DNA from: Panorpa germanica | Lineage: Eukaryota > Arthropoda > Insecta > Mecoptera > Panorpidae | Length of the DNA stretch: 64,000 nucleotides | Reading direction: 5' to 3' | NCBI GenBank assembly: GCA_963678705.1 | Contig: OY783216.1 | Coordinates: 9,858,001 to 9,922,000 of the forward strand | Part shown: one piece after another, positions 12,748 to 23,644 of the stretch | How positions within the stretch are numbered: position 1 is the stretch's first letter | How the letters are laid out: the number at the start of each line of letters is the position of its first letter | Translations under genes and position numbers: made by a program | Notes under the pieces: generated by a model | What the model was told of the DNA's origin: nothing | Seen by the model: only the letters and a program-made list of their open reading frames with translations | The model's database searches: none

Positions 12748-12969
12748 TTACATGAGGTTGTTAAAATCGTAAAACATCAATTTAGGCACGACGAGCCGAC
12801 GCGTCGGTTGTCGGTCGTCGAGGTGACGTGCCAGGAACACTACCTCGTTGTCGTTTACTTTGTTCATTATCACTTGCTCTTGCGTTCTTATGAACACGAA
12901 GTAACCCCCCGCGGACCCCTCACTCATCATTGTTAGAGTGGGAGTTGAGAAAGCATCAAGGTCATGAAC
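12748..12969 (-). CDS. candidate 3'-terminal coding exon of an unrecognised gene
   Basis: On the minus strand a splice acceptor (TAGCTATTTCAG) ends at 12970. The reading frame is open from the first base of the exon for 73 codons, starting VHDLDAFSTPTLTMMSEG, to TAA at 12748. Its middle part has many codons ending in G or C, unlike the AT-rich surroundings. An AATAAA follows about 175 nt downstream. The predicted tail is soluble-looking and contains a YFVFIRTQEQV segment and a basic RQPTRR patch. I do not recognise the protein, and no upstream exon could be joined with confidence. The opposite strand is also open for 64 codons, but it lacks an equivalent splice signal and codon bias. A chance GC-rich patch remains possible. 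Confidence 0.42.
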   Translation of the reverse strand, partial: VHDLDAFSTPTLTMMSEGSAGGYFVFIRTQEQVIMNKVNDNEVVFLARHLDDRQPTRRLVVPKLMFYDFNNLM

Positions 12970-13836
12970 CTGAAATAGCTAACTATAATATTGCGTCTGC
13001 AGTGACAAAACATTTTCACGTTCATTTTACAACACAATAATTATTAATTTAAATGCAGATTAAAATCTGATAATTGTAAAAGTTATTTCGATGTATATCA
13101 TTATGGCAGTGGTCGGGGAATTTGGGTAAATTATACCATAAATAAATGAAGGCAGGGGAGTGCGCAGAGTGGAGAAAATAGGGTACTACCGCATTTGCTT
13201 TTAGAGTTTAAGGTTCTCCTAATTAAGAGTCAGTAATTATATTCATAATTAACATTCATACGCTTTTTATTCAATAAAACCAATGCGTTCGCTAGTGCGA
13301 ACCTATGAACGTTTATCTTTACATAACAATTATTAAGCAAGGTTAACACCCAGTACAGTTAACTTGTTAATATATTTAGAGAATTTCGCTACAGTTAATA
13401 AAATTGTTTACAATTGTATCATTGAATGACATATATGTACAAAAAAAATTCACATTAATTAGCCTCGTTTTCGAATATATATAACTTGTTTTTTTCTTTT
13501 AATTATATGCAATATTTGTTAAGTGTGTTTATTTTTTTACTTGTAGAATGCAGATAAAAACTTGTATTAATTTCGACTAATATTTTGTGTGTGTTTGTAT
13601 TATTCCTTTCTTTAATGTATTCCGGTTAAAACCTAACCACTTCCTGTTGTTTCTACATAAACTGTTGATTCAATTATATTTTTACATTAGTCGTAATTAA
13701 TAATCGAAGATGCAAATGTCGTATGTAATTTTAAAATGTAAAGCAGATCCAACTTGTCTCCTAAGTCGCTCCTTGTCGCTAAGTCATCAGTTATTACGGA
13801 CGCTCATAAACTCTGGTTTGTTTAACTTCTTTATTA

Positions 13837-13932
13837 TGCCAGTTTCTCACCAGAGAGACAGTTTTGTTGTCAAAAAACAAAACAAAATCATGTTTTGTTT
13901 TATTTTAAAACAAATCTGTTTTTCGAAAACAT
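13837..13932. mobile_element. family A MITE, 5' end only
   Basis: It begins TGCCAGTTTCTCACCAGAG directly after TTA and continues through the family A AAAACAAAAC/GTTTTGTTTTATTTT block to about 13932. The complementary right end is missing, so this is a truncated copy. Two changes in the terminus relative to the intact copies show that it is diverged. Confidence 0.7.
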
Positions 13933-14390
13933 AAGTAAGACGAAGGTTAGTTGTAGTCAATTAATTTCACAACAACCAACCTTGAAAATATAGCGCTGGT
14001 CCACGAAACGTTGTCATAGACATATTTGTCATAAAGCGCCCCGGCTAGTGTACCGTCAGAGATTAAAGATAAGGACGAATGGGACATTCATTATTTATAA
14101 CTGTTTCATCTTAATTTTCCTATAAAAACGAGTAAATACTATTTTGAAAATGTTCTTTTCAAAGAAAGTTTTTAAAAATAGTTTACATAATTATTCAAAA
14201 CTCCAGGCATGTCTTCTACCTACTACTGATCGACTGTCGCCGCCTGGAATTATAATTAAATGTCGTACACTCCACGTAATTTATCTTAAGATACTTCTAA
14301 GTGCCACAGTTATAATCAGCTCTTTCTACGGTGCCTGTACTCTTACTTCCGTTGGCTTTTTTTTGAAGAAGTCATCACTATTAGTACATT

Positions 14391-14444
14391 GACGTCCGCA
14401 GAAGGGGTGTCACAGTTAATCTATAGTCTTTTTCTGCGGGCGCC
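14391..14444. repeat. family H minimal TIR copy
   Basis: GACGTCCGCAGAA at the left and TTTCTGCGGGCGCC at the right form an inverted pair only 54 bp apart. The termini resemble those at 6661-6786 and 8093-8202. Confidence 0.4.
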
Positions 14445-14946
14445 TATGTGTCTCACATTAGATTTAACAAAATGAGTTATGTCTGAAAAAACGGTAAGAC
14501 GAAAGATAAGAAAACATAAATATGTTAGTCATGGGTTTACCAGGTATAGCAGCACACGTCTGTTTACGGGTACAAATGCACTACGGAAGTTGAAATACTC
14601 GTGCAACATATTGCAAAGTATGGGAGGGACCAAGCCACACGTAAAAGAACATGCATCGCTGTAACAGTAGAGGATTGTATAGAAATAAACATCCTTCTGG
14701 AAGGGGTTTTGTAGTTCGGTACTTATCTCATTTTTTTTGCAATGTTTAATGTCTTTAAGCTCCTTCGTACAGTCTGTATTCAATTCTATTTTTACTCTGG
14801 TTTCTTTTGACATTGACTTCTAAATTCCGTTACGAGATATTTGTCTATTTTGTCTACAATTTTCTATTCCTTTATTTTTTACCCAGGTAACAAATTGTCT
14901 CGCTGTGCAAGGTTATACTTTCCAGCTTGCCACTAGTTAATTCTAA

Positions 14947-15361
14947 TGTATGGTACAGACTAGTGCGACATTAATAAAACTGTTACTTATGCTATTTTTA
15001 AAAATTCTAGCTAGTATTTGTATGAAACAAAAATGTTTCAAAGCTAAGTCGCGTCATCTAAAGAAATTACGGTTTTGTAAGTGATCTCTAATAAAAGGGT
15101 CGAGTACCTACTCAGTCTCCAGTATAATAACATTGTGCCTGGACATTTTTTTTAGTTGTTTAAATGAACAAATGAAATGAACAAGGATAATCACGAGTTA
15201 GCAGGTACCTTGTTAAATAACTGAGTTTTATTACTTTCTTGTTAGTAAATATTTTTTTTAAGCAGGTTGTTGGACTATTAAGATGCATGTCGCACTAGTG
15301 TGGACGTGGTGTACAACTTCTTAAAACAAATGTTGAATGTCGCACGTATGTGTACCATACT
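14947..15361. mobile_element. family C non-autonomous PIF/Harbinger-like element
   Basis: It is flanked by TAA on both sides (14944-14946 and 15362-15364). Its ends are TGTATGGTACAGAC and TGTGTACCATACT, each followed by the GTGCGAC-type motif. An inner copy of that motif at 15284-15306 gives the nested arrangement also seen at 9324. The interior, including AAAGAAATTACGGTTTTG, matches 9530-9620 in reverse complement. No coding content. Confidence 0.75.
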
Positions 15362-15364
15362 TAA

Positions 15365-16250
15365 GGTTTATTTTATACTGCTCATGTTGAAATTATCCCG
15401 CTCTGTAATGTTTACACTTGCTAGCTTACTACAAGCTAATTATAGTGTTACATTGCGTTATATTTTTTACATGGGTATAGTTTATTTTGTTATTTGATTG
15501 TTTTTACTTTTATATACTTGTTGTGGTGGTAATATCACTACCCATTTGTCGTAATATTTTTTACCTAATGTTACGTTTTATTATTCACCAAAGTTTAACG
15601 AGTTTTTCATGTGATTAAATAAATGTAAAAGATATTACCAATCATATTCTTGCAAAAAAAAAGTTTTATTACATTTTGAAAAAAACATTTTGTGTTTAGC
15701 GGAAAGTTAAAAACCTTTGTTCAAATTAATTTGTTTAAAAGTATTTGTAAATAACAATAACCACTGGCATTCGCTTGTTATTATTGTTAATAATATCGAG
15801 TTTACGATGGACATTAGCTTACAAATAGATAAAGCATAGTTATATTCTTTTTGTTATAAAAACAACAATCCATATTTTGATTTATTACTCCACAATAATA
15901 AGTTATTAACCTTTGAACTTAACGGATCATTACGTATAGTTATATTGTATATACACTCACATAATACAATAAGTTGATAATATTCTAATTCTATGTTTAC
16001 TGTAATAATCATAACGCCATCAACGTGAATATACTACATATTTATGTGAGAGCCAATCCAAATCCAATTACACAAAGTTTTTGCCGTCTGTTTTTCCATT
16101 TGTTGTTACACATAACTTTATAAGTTGTAATGTTCTGGCTGTGTGTTTTCGTGTTCGTTTCAACTCGACTTAATATAGCCGTCTGTTATTCTGTCAGTCA
16201 GTTGAAGCTTACTAGGGATGTAGAGGACCGTGCACAATAGATTCAAGTCG
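15365..16250. other. AT-rich stretch, no gene seen
   Basis: No recognisable coding or repeat content apart from poly-A and poly-T tracts (for example around 15650-15690). Confidence 0.6.
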
Positions 16251-16420
16251 ATGAGCTTGTGAACACATTTTTTAGGGGTTGTTTTTTAATTTTTTATTGA
16301 AATATGGGTTAATGTATGTATATTGGCGTTTCTATTTACTTAAATATTCAAAAGGTGACGAAAATATAGCTATTTAAAATATATATTTTTGTTAGCTCTG
16401 CGTATGACGTCATAGTAGAA
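16251..16420 (+). repeat. family L dispersed repeat
   Basis: Blocks such as TTGAAATATGGGTTAA, TATTGGCGTTTCTA, ATATAGCTATTT and GCTCTGCGTATGACGTCATA reappear in the same order in reverse complement at 23645-23835. Both copies contain a perfect TGACGTCA-like core. There is no coding frame, so it is probably a non-autonomous transposon fragment. Confidence 0.6.
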
Positions 16421-16503
16421 ATAAGTACAACCCAGCTGTTAGTAGTAAATGATATACACACTCGTATGTGTCTCTGTTGTTCAAAAGAGATGGGTTTGAC
16501 ATT

Positions 16504-16740
16504 AGGGCGTCCGCACACGAGGCGACTGGTTGCAAACCTTACCTCCGAATCTGCCCGAACCGAATGAGAATGAGAACTGTGTTGTTAGTGAGAGAACGAA
16601 CGTGTATACGAGTGAGAAAAAAAAACACACGGCACGAATGAAAGAAAACTGATTTCAAACTGGTTTTGAGCATATTTTGGCCAACTGTGTTTGTATGTCG
16701 CAGGGCATGCTTTTGATGGTGACATCATGAGCAGAGACAG
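16504..16740 (+). repeat. family G repeat with GGGCGTCCGCACA terminus
   Basis: It starts with GGGCGTCCGCACACGAGG directly after TTA (16501-16503) and continues through GCGACTGGTTGCAAACC, CGAATCTGCCCGAACCGAAT, TAGTGAGAGAACGAACG and CATGCTTTTGATGGTGACAT. All of these blocks recur in reverse complement at 61125-61311, whose terminus also abuts TTA. The far end is not defined. It is probably another TTA-inserting non-autonomous element. Confidence 0.6.
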
Positions 16741-18190
16741 CGCAGAGCAGAACGTAAATTTTGAGAACCATAATAAACCTTAGAAATGTTACCAGTCATA
16801 TAAAAATTGGAATTTTACTAGAAAATATAGCAATATTCATTTTCAAAACATATTTTTGCGGTTCCAACTCATTAAAAGTCAGTGGAAGAAAGCTTAAAAT
16901 GTAGATACGTTATTCATCTAACTAATTGCAGCTTTAGATTTTGATTCGCGTTTATACTTACTTACATAAAACAATTTAAACGTAAAAAAACATGTTTTTT
17001 TTTGATAATATTTAACCTGCTGTATAGTATCGCCATCTATATTGCCAATCAAAAAATGTCCAAGTATCGTTTCACCTTAAGTCTAAGTGTAATATATCAG
17101 AGAAATACCTTATTCACACAATTTTATTCATATCTACTTAATGAAGTTTCAAAATGTGATTTTTCATAAAGTAATATTTTGTAAAAGTGTAAAAGTAAAT
17201 TGTGAACATGTCTTCTTCTTCTTATAACTACAACTATCATTTCTTGAGCTCAAGTCGCGATGTTTGGCTTCTTGGCTTCATGGTTTTCCTTGTTAAATCC
17301 ACTCAACTAACTTTATATTCAGGATTACTTTTTATTTTGTTTGTAGTCATGTGTAAACATATTCAAACATGTGATAAAACCATTTCGACACCTGTGTTTT
17401 GTTTAGTTACAGGTTAATTTATATCTTAATGATGCATTACAGGTGTGCTTTGCTTTCCAGCGCTGTCTGAGTCTGCCTAGCTAGCGCTTTGTAACATAAA
17501 AACTAAAAGGATTAACTATTTAAAAATATAATTCTGAAAATAAAATTAACTATTTGTTTTTATTATATAAATATAATAATATAATTAAAACACTAATGTA
17601 ATGTAATCAATATTACTTTCTGGAATACTGACGTGACGAAGTGGAACGAAAATAGAACTAGTCGTGTCATTAATTGCTGTAAAAATAATCTTCACAAGTG
17701 TGCAACGGGTGTAAGCACACGTGGAATTCATGAAGGTCATTTGAATGATTTCTATTTGTTTTATTTGGCCTAATCTCCGATAACCCGGTAAACTTTACGG
17801 GTTCTTTGAGATAAAATAAAGTTTCTACTTATTTTAAATGTTAATTTATTTAACGCTGGCTTATTTGTCGACTTGGCCGACGCTGAGTCCTATCACCGAC
17901 GACCTCCCACAATGTTGGCTGTATTTTTTGTACCATGGCTTCATATATGTGGACTACACTGCTGGTTTATAAGTTGTTTTGATATGATGATATGGAGATT
18001 AAACCCGAAGATACTCTGTATATGTTATGAAATTTATATCAGGTATAAAGCTCGTTCGGACAGTCTTATTATCAGTTTATACCTGGTATAAATTATATAA
18101 TAGGTTTATTTGTAAGGCGGTAAAAGTTTTTTATATGCACATGCTTCATATTACGTATTATAAATTGTGTTAGTTATTTGAAAGAATTAA
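16741..18190. other. AT-rich stretch, no recognised gene
   Basis: A 71-codon frame at 17202-17417 is hydrophobic but unrecognised, with no supporting splice or codon signal. I see no repeat shared with other parts of the window. Confidence 0.5.
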
Positions 18191-18715
18191 GTATCATTTC
18201 CACTCACTGCTTTAATTTAATTTTGTATTTTGTATTTAATTTAAATTGTTTAGTACATGGCAATACGCGTAGTCATTCACAGAACCATTTTTAATTTAAT
18301 TTATTTTTTAAGTTTTCTAAGTTTTTTTTAGAACCTTACAAGGTCCAATGTTTTCATTTCAACTATATTAAATTATAACCTCTAAAATGTGACAATCTGT
18401 TAAAATGCAGTAGAATTTATATTTAAAAGAAGTTTAATGTCAGTTTTTGAAAAATATAGAAATAAAAACAATTTCTATTACTAATTGTTTTTAAAAATAG
18501 CAATTTTAATTCTGTCACCTTCAATTTTGTCCAACTGTCGAACTGTCAAAATTTATATTACTAACGACGCATGCGTATCAACTAAATTAACTAAACTCAA
18601 ATTAAAACACGAATGTGACAAGGAATGTCTATTCTGAAAACCTGAAATCTAGATTAAAATATCAGATAAAAACAGTAAATTAAATATCGAAACAGTGAGT
18701 GGGAATAAGGCTCAA
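18191..18715. repeat. family I TIR-like repeat pair, about 525 bp
   Basis: The left side reads CATTTCCACTCACTGCTTTAA and the right side reads CAGTGAGTGGGAATAAGG. These form inverted ends sharing CCACTCACTG, each with an AT-rich ATTTAATTT block just inside. A third copy of the left end, including the preceding AATTAAGTAT, occurs at 53131-53165. The interior has no transposase-like frame. Confidence 0.4.
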
Positions 18716-18985
18716 CATTATTTAACAACTTGATCTTGTTGACGTAATATTTGTCTTCTTTAATTATTGCGAACCATTTTATAGAATTTACCCAATTCCA
18801 AAACCTAATTGACCTGGAAATATGGGCAATTAAAAATGAAAATAAATAAATAAAAAAGTTTATATAATAGCTCAATATATTTGCCTATGAACCAACGAGT
18901 TTTTTGTTTCCAAATGATAGAGATGTTAGCTTAAACCGCGTCTGCGGTGTTCAACTACTCACCAAAAGACGACCACAGTTCAAAT

Positions 18986-19030
18986 ACACCGCGACGGTTG
19001 GCGTCGTTCACGACTGACGCCAACTGGTGT
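18986..19030. other. GC-rich two-step hairpin
   Basis: A perfect 9-bp stem (GTTGGCGTC at 18997-19005 and GACGCCAAC at 19016-19024) encloses a 10-nt loop. It is extended outward, after a bulge, by ACACC (18986-18990) and GGTGT (19026-19030). A smaller hairpin ACCGC-GTCT-GCGGT lies just upstream at about 18935-18948. This is a conspicuous GC island of about 120 bp in AT-rich DNA. It could be a structured RNA, a palindromic protein-binding site or a repeat remnant; nothing distinguishes these here. Confidence 0.45.
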
Positions 19031-19413
19031 CTTATGTCCCCACGTGCTATTTCCAGAAAGAAAGTTATGCACAATCTTGTGTTTTATGTTGATCGTTTGT
19101 TTTTGTTTTGAATGCCCATGTGTTCAGTATAGTCAACGGTGATTAAGTACACATACTATCTGATAAACATAAAATATGGATATTACGTTTTATACATGCA
19201 AAATATATGTACCCGATTATAGTTTGTTCTGCAGGCGACAGATTGGATCATTTATGCACGAACGTATAAAAGTTAGCATACATTACATTAATCGGTATAG
19301 TTTTTATATATTTAGGAGTTCAAAATAATGCAAACACAAATTTACAAATTTTAAAAGACGTTAATGACGTTCTCAAGAAACTACCATGTCTTTAATTATA
19401 CGTCAAGTAGTTT

Positions 19414-19667
19414 CCCAGTAAACAATTTGGTGACGTGCCTTATTTAGTGACGTTTCTATCACTATTTCACTTCAATTATAGTTCGCATCAACTTTATCTT
19501 CATTTGTATTCCGACAGGTGGAGTAATTTCGCCATTTGTAGCCGATAAAGTAGACATTTTATATGAGAAAATGTGAGAAACTGAACTATAAATGAACTCT
19601 TTTATGACAAAAAAATCATGACGCATCTTCAATATGATGTCAAAGTGACTTCAAAATGTTTACTGGG
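19414..19667. mobile_element. family F non-autonomous TIR element, 254 bp
   Basis: It starts CCCAGTAAACAATTTGGTGAC and ends with AAAATGTTTACTGGG, an inverted pair of about 15 bp with TGAC / GTCA elements just inside. A left-end copy carrying the same interior (TATCACTATTTCACTTCAAT and onward) is found at 58685-58792. Target duplications were not clear, so no superfamily is proposed. Confidence 0.6.
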
Positions 19668-19751
19668 TTCTGTATCTTTAAATAATTAACATTTCTTTAT
19701 AATATTGCGAGTTATAAAAAAAATCATAGTAATCAATATTTTAAATATATA

Positions 19752-20178
19752 TAGTTCAAATTAAGAGAGTTGGGCGGCGATTTATGCTTAAAATAAGTTG
19801 TACCCATAAAGTTAATAGAGTGCGCAAGAGGCTGAATACTGCGACAAAGGCAAAGAGAGAGATAGCTAACGAGAGTTCTTCGTGTCTCTTTCTAGCCGAG
19901 CACTGCGTCTGCTTGCTTACTTACCTCGTACCTCACCGCCAATAAGCTAAGCCACATAGGACACTCGGCAGCTATTTCTCTCTTTGTCTTTATCGCTTCC
20001 TTTTTCACGCGGCCGTACCCTTCGCGCAATCTATTCTTATACCGTATAAATCTACGATACAATGAAAAAGTACTACCCCACTAATTTTCTTCTTAGAATT
20101 AATTAGAATTAGACTCTAAGGCTTTTATAACCTCATTTAAGCATGAGTTACTGTCGAACTTTTGTAAATTGAATTATA
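19752..20178. mobile_element. family E TIR element, longest copy
   Basis: The left end TATAGTTCAAATTAAGAGAG, followed by TTGGGCGGCGATTTATGCTTAAA, mirrors the right end (TTTAAGCATGAGTTACTGTCGAA ... TTGAATTATA) with mismatches over about 43 bp. The interior has a distinctive purine/pyrimidine tract (AGAGAGAGATAGC, later TATTTCTCTCTTTGTCTTTAT). Interior fragments recur at 22223-22345, and ends recur at 4874, 5776, 52300 and 60861. No transposase frame. The flanks are TA-rich, which would allow a TA target duplication, but this is not proven. Confidence 0.6.
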
Positions 20179-20179
20179 G

Positions 20180-21130
20180 TACAATTCTATAAAAATGTTA
20201 CACAAACTCAGTGAAGACATCAAATTTGTACAAAGATATGTTCCAGTGCGCTTCATTAGATGCATTTGTAACCATTCAGTTGACTACTACATACCTAGAC
20301 CTAGAATGTTTCTAATCAAGTCAATTCAATAGACTGTGTTCAATACGATGTCACTTGGAACTGATAATAGACCCGATAAATGTGGGCTGCCTATTATTTA
20401 GCTGATGATGGTACTTACTGTACTTTGCTGGCTGCACGGAAGTTGGTCCACACTCCATAGCATTGAACATCGTTATTATTTGTAATGAAATCATAGCCTT
20501 GGTACATCACGAGTATTGAGTACACAGACCATTTATGTAACGTCACGTAGAAATAAAAAAAACAACATACTTTTTTCATTTTTGTTGATATATTTTTTTA
20601 TTTTATTTATAAAGTAAAGTTAAGGTTGCAGTGACCGAGATAGACTAGTTTTAAACTTCTGAATTGCCTTAATTTCTGTCTAAAATTAAGAAACAAGTGC
20701 TTAGTTATTGTTAAGTGTGTTACAATTTAGTTTTTTTATTGAAATATATTTTTCTAAATAAAATAGTTTAACGAGGAAACCTTTTCCTTAAATATGAAGT
20801 TGTCCCCTGCCGGCTGATATTTTGTGAATTTTACTGGAGTTATAAATATGTAATTATTTCTATATGTATATTTCCTAAATGAGTATACTGCAAAAGGTCA
20901 CCGCGTGTTGACAACATGACGCATTTAACATAAAAATAATAATAAAAAAATTGTAAATAACAGGTGGTATGCAAAAACCATACAAAAAATTATTTAAAAT
21001 ATTTTTATTATTAATAATTTTTGACCTAGTTTACGAGGAGAGTTGACAAAACAATATCATTTAATTACTGGATTGATAACGGTTGTATTCATTTGGAAAT
21101 ATCTTTCATTTTAAGCATAGGCATTGAAGA
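20180..21130. other. AT-rich stretch, no gene seen
   Basis: No coding or repeat signal recognised between the family E element and the first jockey fragment. Confidence 0.6.
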
Positions 21131-21132
21131 AA

Positions 21133-21309
21133 TGAGTCTTCGAACATCATTACTATCAAGCAACATTTGCGTCACGGCGATGTTTTCGTGGTTACGAAGT
21201 CTCAACTCGTGCTTTGCTGCTATAGATTTGATTTCTTCTCCGGTCTCCATGTAAGTCGTCATTGCGGATATACCTCGGTACAATAACCATTCCTTGCAGA
21301 ACTTTATTG
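21133..21309 (-). pseudogene. jockey-clade LINE reverse transcriptase C-terminal fragment (copy 1)
   Basis: The minus-strand translation includes GEEIKSIAAKHELRLRNHEN and continues IAVTQMLLDSNDVRRL. This matches the last ~50 residues of jockey-type ORF2 proteins (segment after the RT, with the RL-x-x-H-x-N pattern). Compared with copy 2, about 14 bp is missing upstream of GEEIK, which shifts the frame and destroys the PWY...HRDL motif. The open frame continues a few residues past VRRL to a stop at about 21089. Both ends of the similarity coincide with those of copy 2. It is a dead retrotransposon remnant. Confidence 0.8.
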
Positions 21310-21410
21310 ATAAAAAATATTTCATATCAGAACCATTTTTAGTTCTTATCTATCCCCTATAAAGCAAGTCATATATTTTTTAAATTTGTTTAATCTAGTG
21401 GTACAACGAT

Positions 21411-21695
21411 TTATTTATTTAACATGCGTTTCTTCTGTGACCCTTTGTAATCTTCACCGCTATCAGTTTTCTGTGTCCTTACATGCAAGGAATCAAACAC
21501 CGTATAGCCCCGTAAACAAATATCTGATAATATTTTTATGTACTTAATATATCGTAACAACATCGCAATACATTGTGAACTGTCCCTTATAAAGTCCCTA
21601 GAGCTTTTACGAGAAAAGATTACGGCAAATCCGATAGGAGATAGAAAAGGGACAGGCCCTTTCGTTGTAGAAATATTCTCATCCAGTGGGATCAA
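21411..21695 (-). other. unrecognised 94-codon open frame
   Basis: The frame is open directly after an in-frame TAG and ends at TAA. It has no ATG until about one third of the way in. I recognise no motif. A minus-strand AG (GAGATTTCAG) lies just upstream. Frames of this length are expected by chance in 64 kb of AT-rich DNA, so this is recorded only because it lies next to LINE debris in the same orientation. Confidence 0.12.
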
Positions 21696-22038
21696 CTAGG
21701 TCCTGAAATCTCTCCCTGTTTTAAACTTACAATGGTACAAAAGTTTACTAAAGCTGAGTATCTCGAGGTTTGTATTGAAAAAACATGAAAGAATAATTCA
21801 AAAAGATGTCAAAAGAAGAACAACAATAAAAAATAAACAATAACAAACAATAAAAAATAAACAATAACAAACAAGAAGAAATCTCTTAAACTTGTTTTTA
21901 AAGCTTGTTTATATAATAATGGTTGTTCAGCAATGTTGGCTTGCTTTGGTATTGTATTCCTGTACACACATTTGCCAGAAAATTGTCTTCCCGCAAAACC
22001 TATTAATGTTTATTTGAGTTTTTTTATAGCTATTCTAA

Positions 22039-22194
22039 TGCCGGCAGTTCAATCTCACCGAGACAGGCACAGTAGCTGTCGCCTCGCGTTTGGTTGCCTT
22101 GTTTGATAAGCGATCTTTTGCCACAACTGAGACCAATAGCGATGTTCATTCTCGACACATTCACAAATGTCTCGCCGAGAGTGAACTGTCGACA
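22039..22194. mobile_element. family B MITE (PIF/Harbinger-like), 156 bp
   Basis: The termini TGCCGGCAGTTCAATCTC and GAGAGTGAACTGTCGACA are inverted repeats with a few mismatches, continuing inward to a GAGACA / TGTCTC pair. A perfect TAA duplication flanks the element (22036-22038 and 22195-22197). Only the outermost TGCCGGC is shared with family A, so it appears to be a separate family. Non-coding. Confidence 0.75.
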
Positions 22195-22222
22195 TAAAAG
22201 TCTTTAACCTTAAAAAGGGCTT

Positions 22223-22345
22223 CTGCTTACTTGCTTAACCCCTACCTCACCGCCACCATTAGCGTTTCCGCTAGAAAGAAAGAGACAGAGAGAACACTCT
22301 GCAGCTATCTCTTTCTTTGTCTTTATTGCACTCTATTCTTATATC
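22223..22345 (+). repeat. family E interior fragment
   Basis: CTGCTTACTTGCTTAACCCC, the CCTCACCGCC block and CAGCTATCTCTTTCTTTGTC match the interior of the family E element at 19908-20040 in the same order and orientation. Neither terminus is present. Confidence 0.55.
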
Positions 22346-23334
22346 TCTATGGCTATCCCTCTACCTTCACCCTTCCCATTTCGTATCTTTCACTTTCCTC
22401 TCACTCTTTACCACTTAATCTTGCCCTGATTAATTGTGTAGCCATTTCTTTTCTTTTAATTACAACCTTTACTAATTATAAACTACACTAGTAAATGTAA
22501 ATCAGTTAACTAACCTGGCACAATATTTTATTTCACGTTACGCTTTTTAAGTTCCTGTATAATATTTCTTTCAAGATGACACATTGCGTAGAGCAAAATG
22601 TTTTATTATTTTTGTAATTAAATAATGAGTTTTATAGGCCGTGACAAAAACGTGAACGCGAACTCTAACGCGAACAGAAATAGAATGGGCTTTAGGGTGT
22701 GGTTGGTCATTATTACATCGAATATGCTTTTATGTGCTTTATGTAGGTCATATATTATTAATTTATGAAGTAAAGAAATTTCTTGGAAGTGTATTGTTAG
22801 AGGAAGGGTGTTTGATAAGATAGCCAAGAAAATATTATTTTTTATTATCAAATTTAGATCAACTAATGCCACTTTAAAAAAGGTTCATTTGGGAAATTTT
22901 GCGCTCGCTCAAATGAGATGCCATGCATTCCACGACTCCAATGCCTTCCGGGTATTTTTTTTTGCGTGTCCGTATTTTAACAACGGTCATTAAGATAAAC
23001 ATGTATTAAATGATCCACTTTGATGCGGAATTTGGATGTGTACTTCCGCGCTAATTACTGCATAAGTAAAGTCATTAACCGATAAACTATATTCCTTAAA
23101 CTTGTTTTATTTTAGTGTAAAATTTATATGTTAAGGCTCCGTCGTACAGCCTGCATTCACTGTAATTTTAATTCTAGTTTAAATAGATTTGTGCACCATT
23201 TTATTTCTAATTTTTCTAAAATACTACAACTAAGTATAGATATACTAGATATCTAGTAGCTTACATTTCAATAATTACACGGTGTGGTAGAGATTGCTCC
23301 AATGAACAATTCTACATGATTAGATTACTAGGTC

Positions 23335-23524
23335 TAAGTCTTCGAACATCATTACTATCAAGCAGCATTTGCGTCACGGCGATGTTTTCGTGGGTACGAA
23401 GTCTCAATTCGTGCTTCGCTGCTATAGATTTGATTTCTTCTCCGACTGTGTTAATCTTCAGGTCTCTATGTATGTCATCATTGCGGATATACCACGGTGC
23501 GTTAACTATTCTTCGCAGAACTTT
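23335..23524 (-). pseudogene. jockey-clade LINE reverse transcriptase C-terminal fragment (copy 2)
   Basis: The minus strand is fully open and reads KVLRRIVNAPWYIRNDDIHR, then DLKINTVGEEIKSI, and continues to VRRL. The PWY-x-RN-x-x-x-HRDL motif is diagnostic of the C-terminal end of jockey-type ORF2. Only about 63 residues survive; the endonuclease and RT catalytic domains are absent. The segment has the same borders as copy 1 about 2.2 kb away, AGTCTTCGAAC at one side and GCAGAACTTTATT at the other, and the flanks are unrelated. This suggests that the fragment itself was the unit copied. Confidence 0.85.
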
Positions 23525-23644
23525 ATTTTAGAACGTTAGGATTTCTTTAATGTTCGATTTCTTGGTGCAACCCCACTAGCACCTGAGTTGTGCATTCCAA
23601 GTTTTATGTTATGATTGTTGTCAAAAAATAAAAATAATCTCGAT

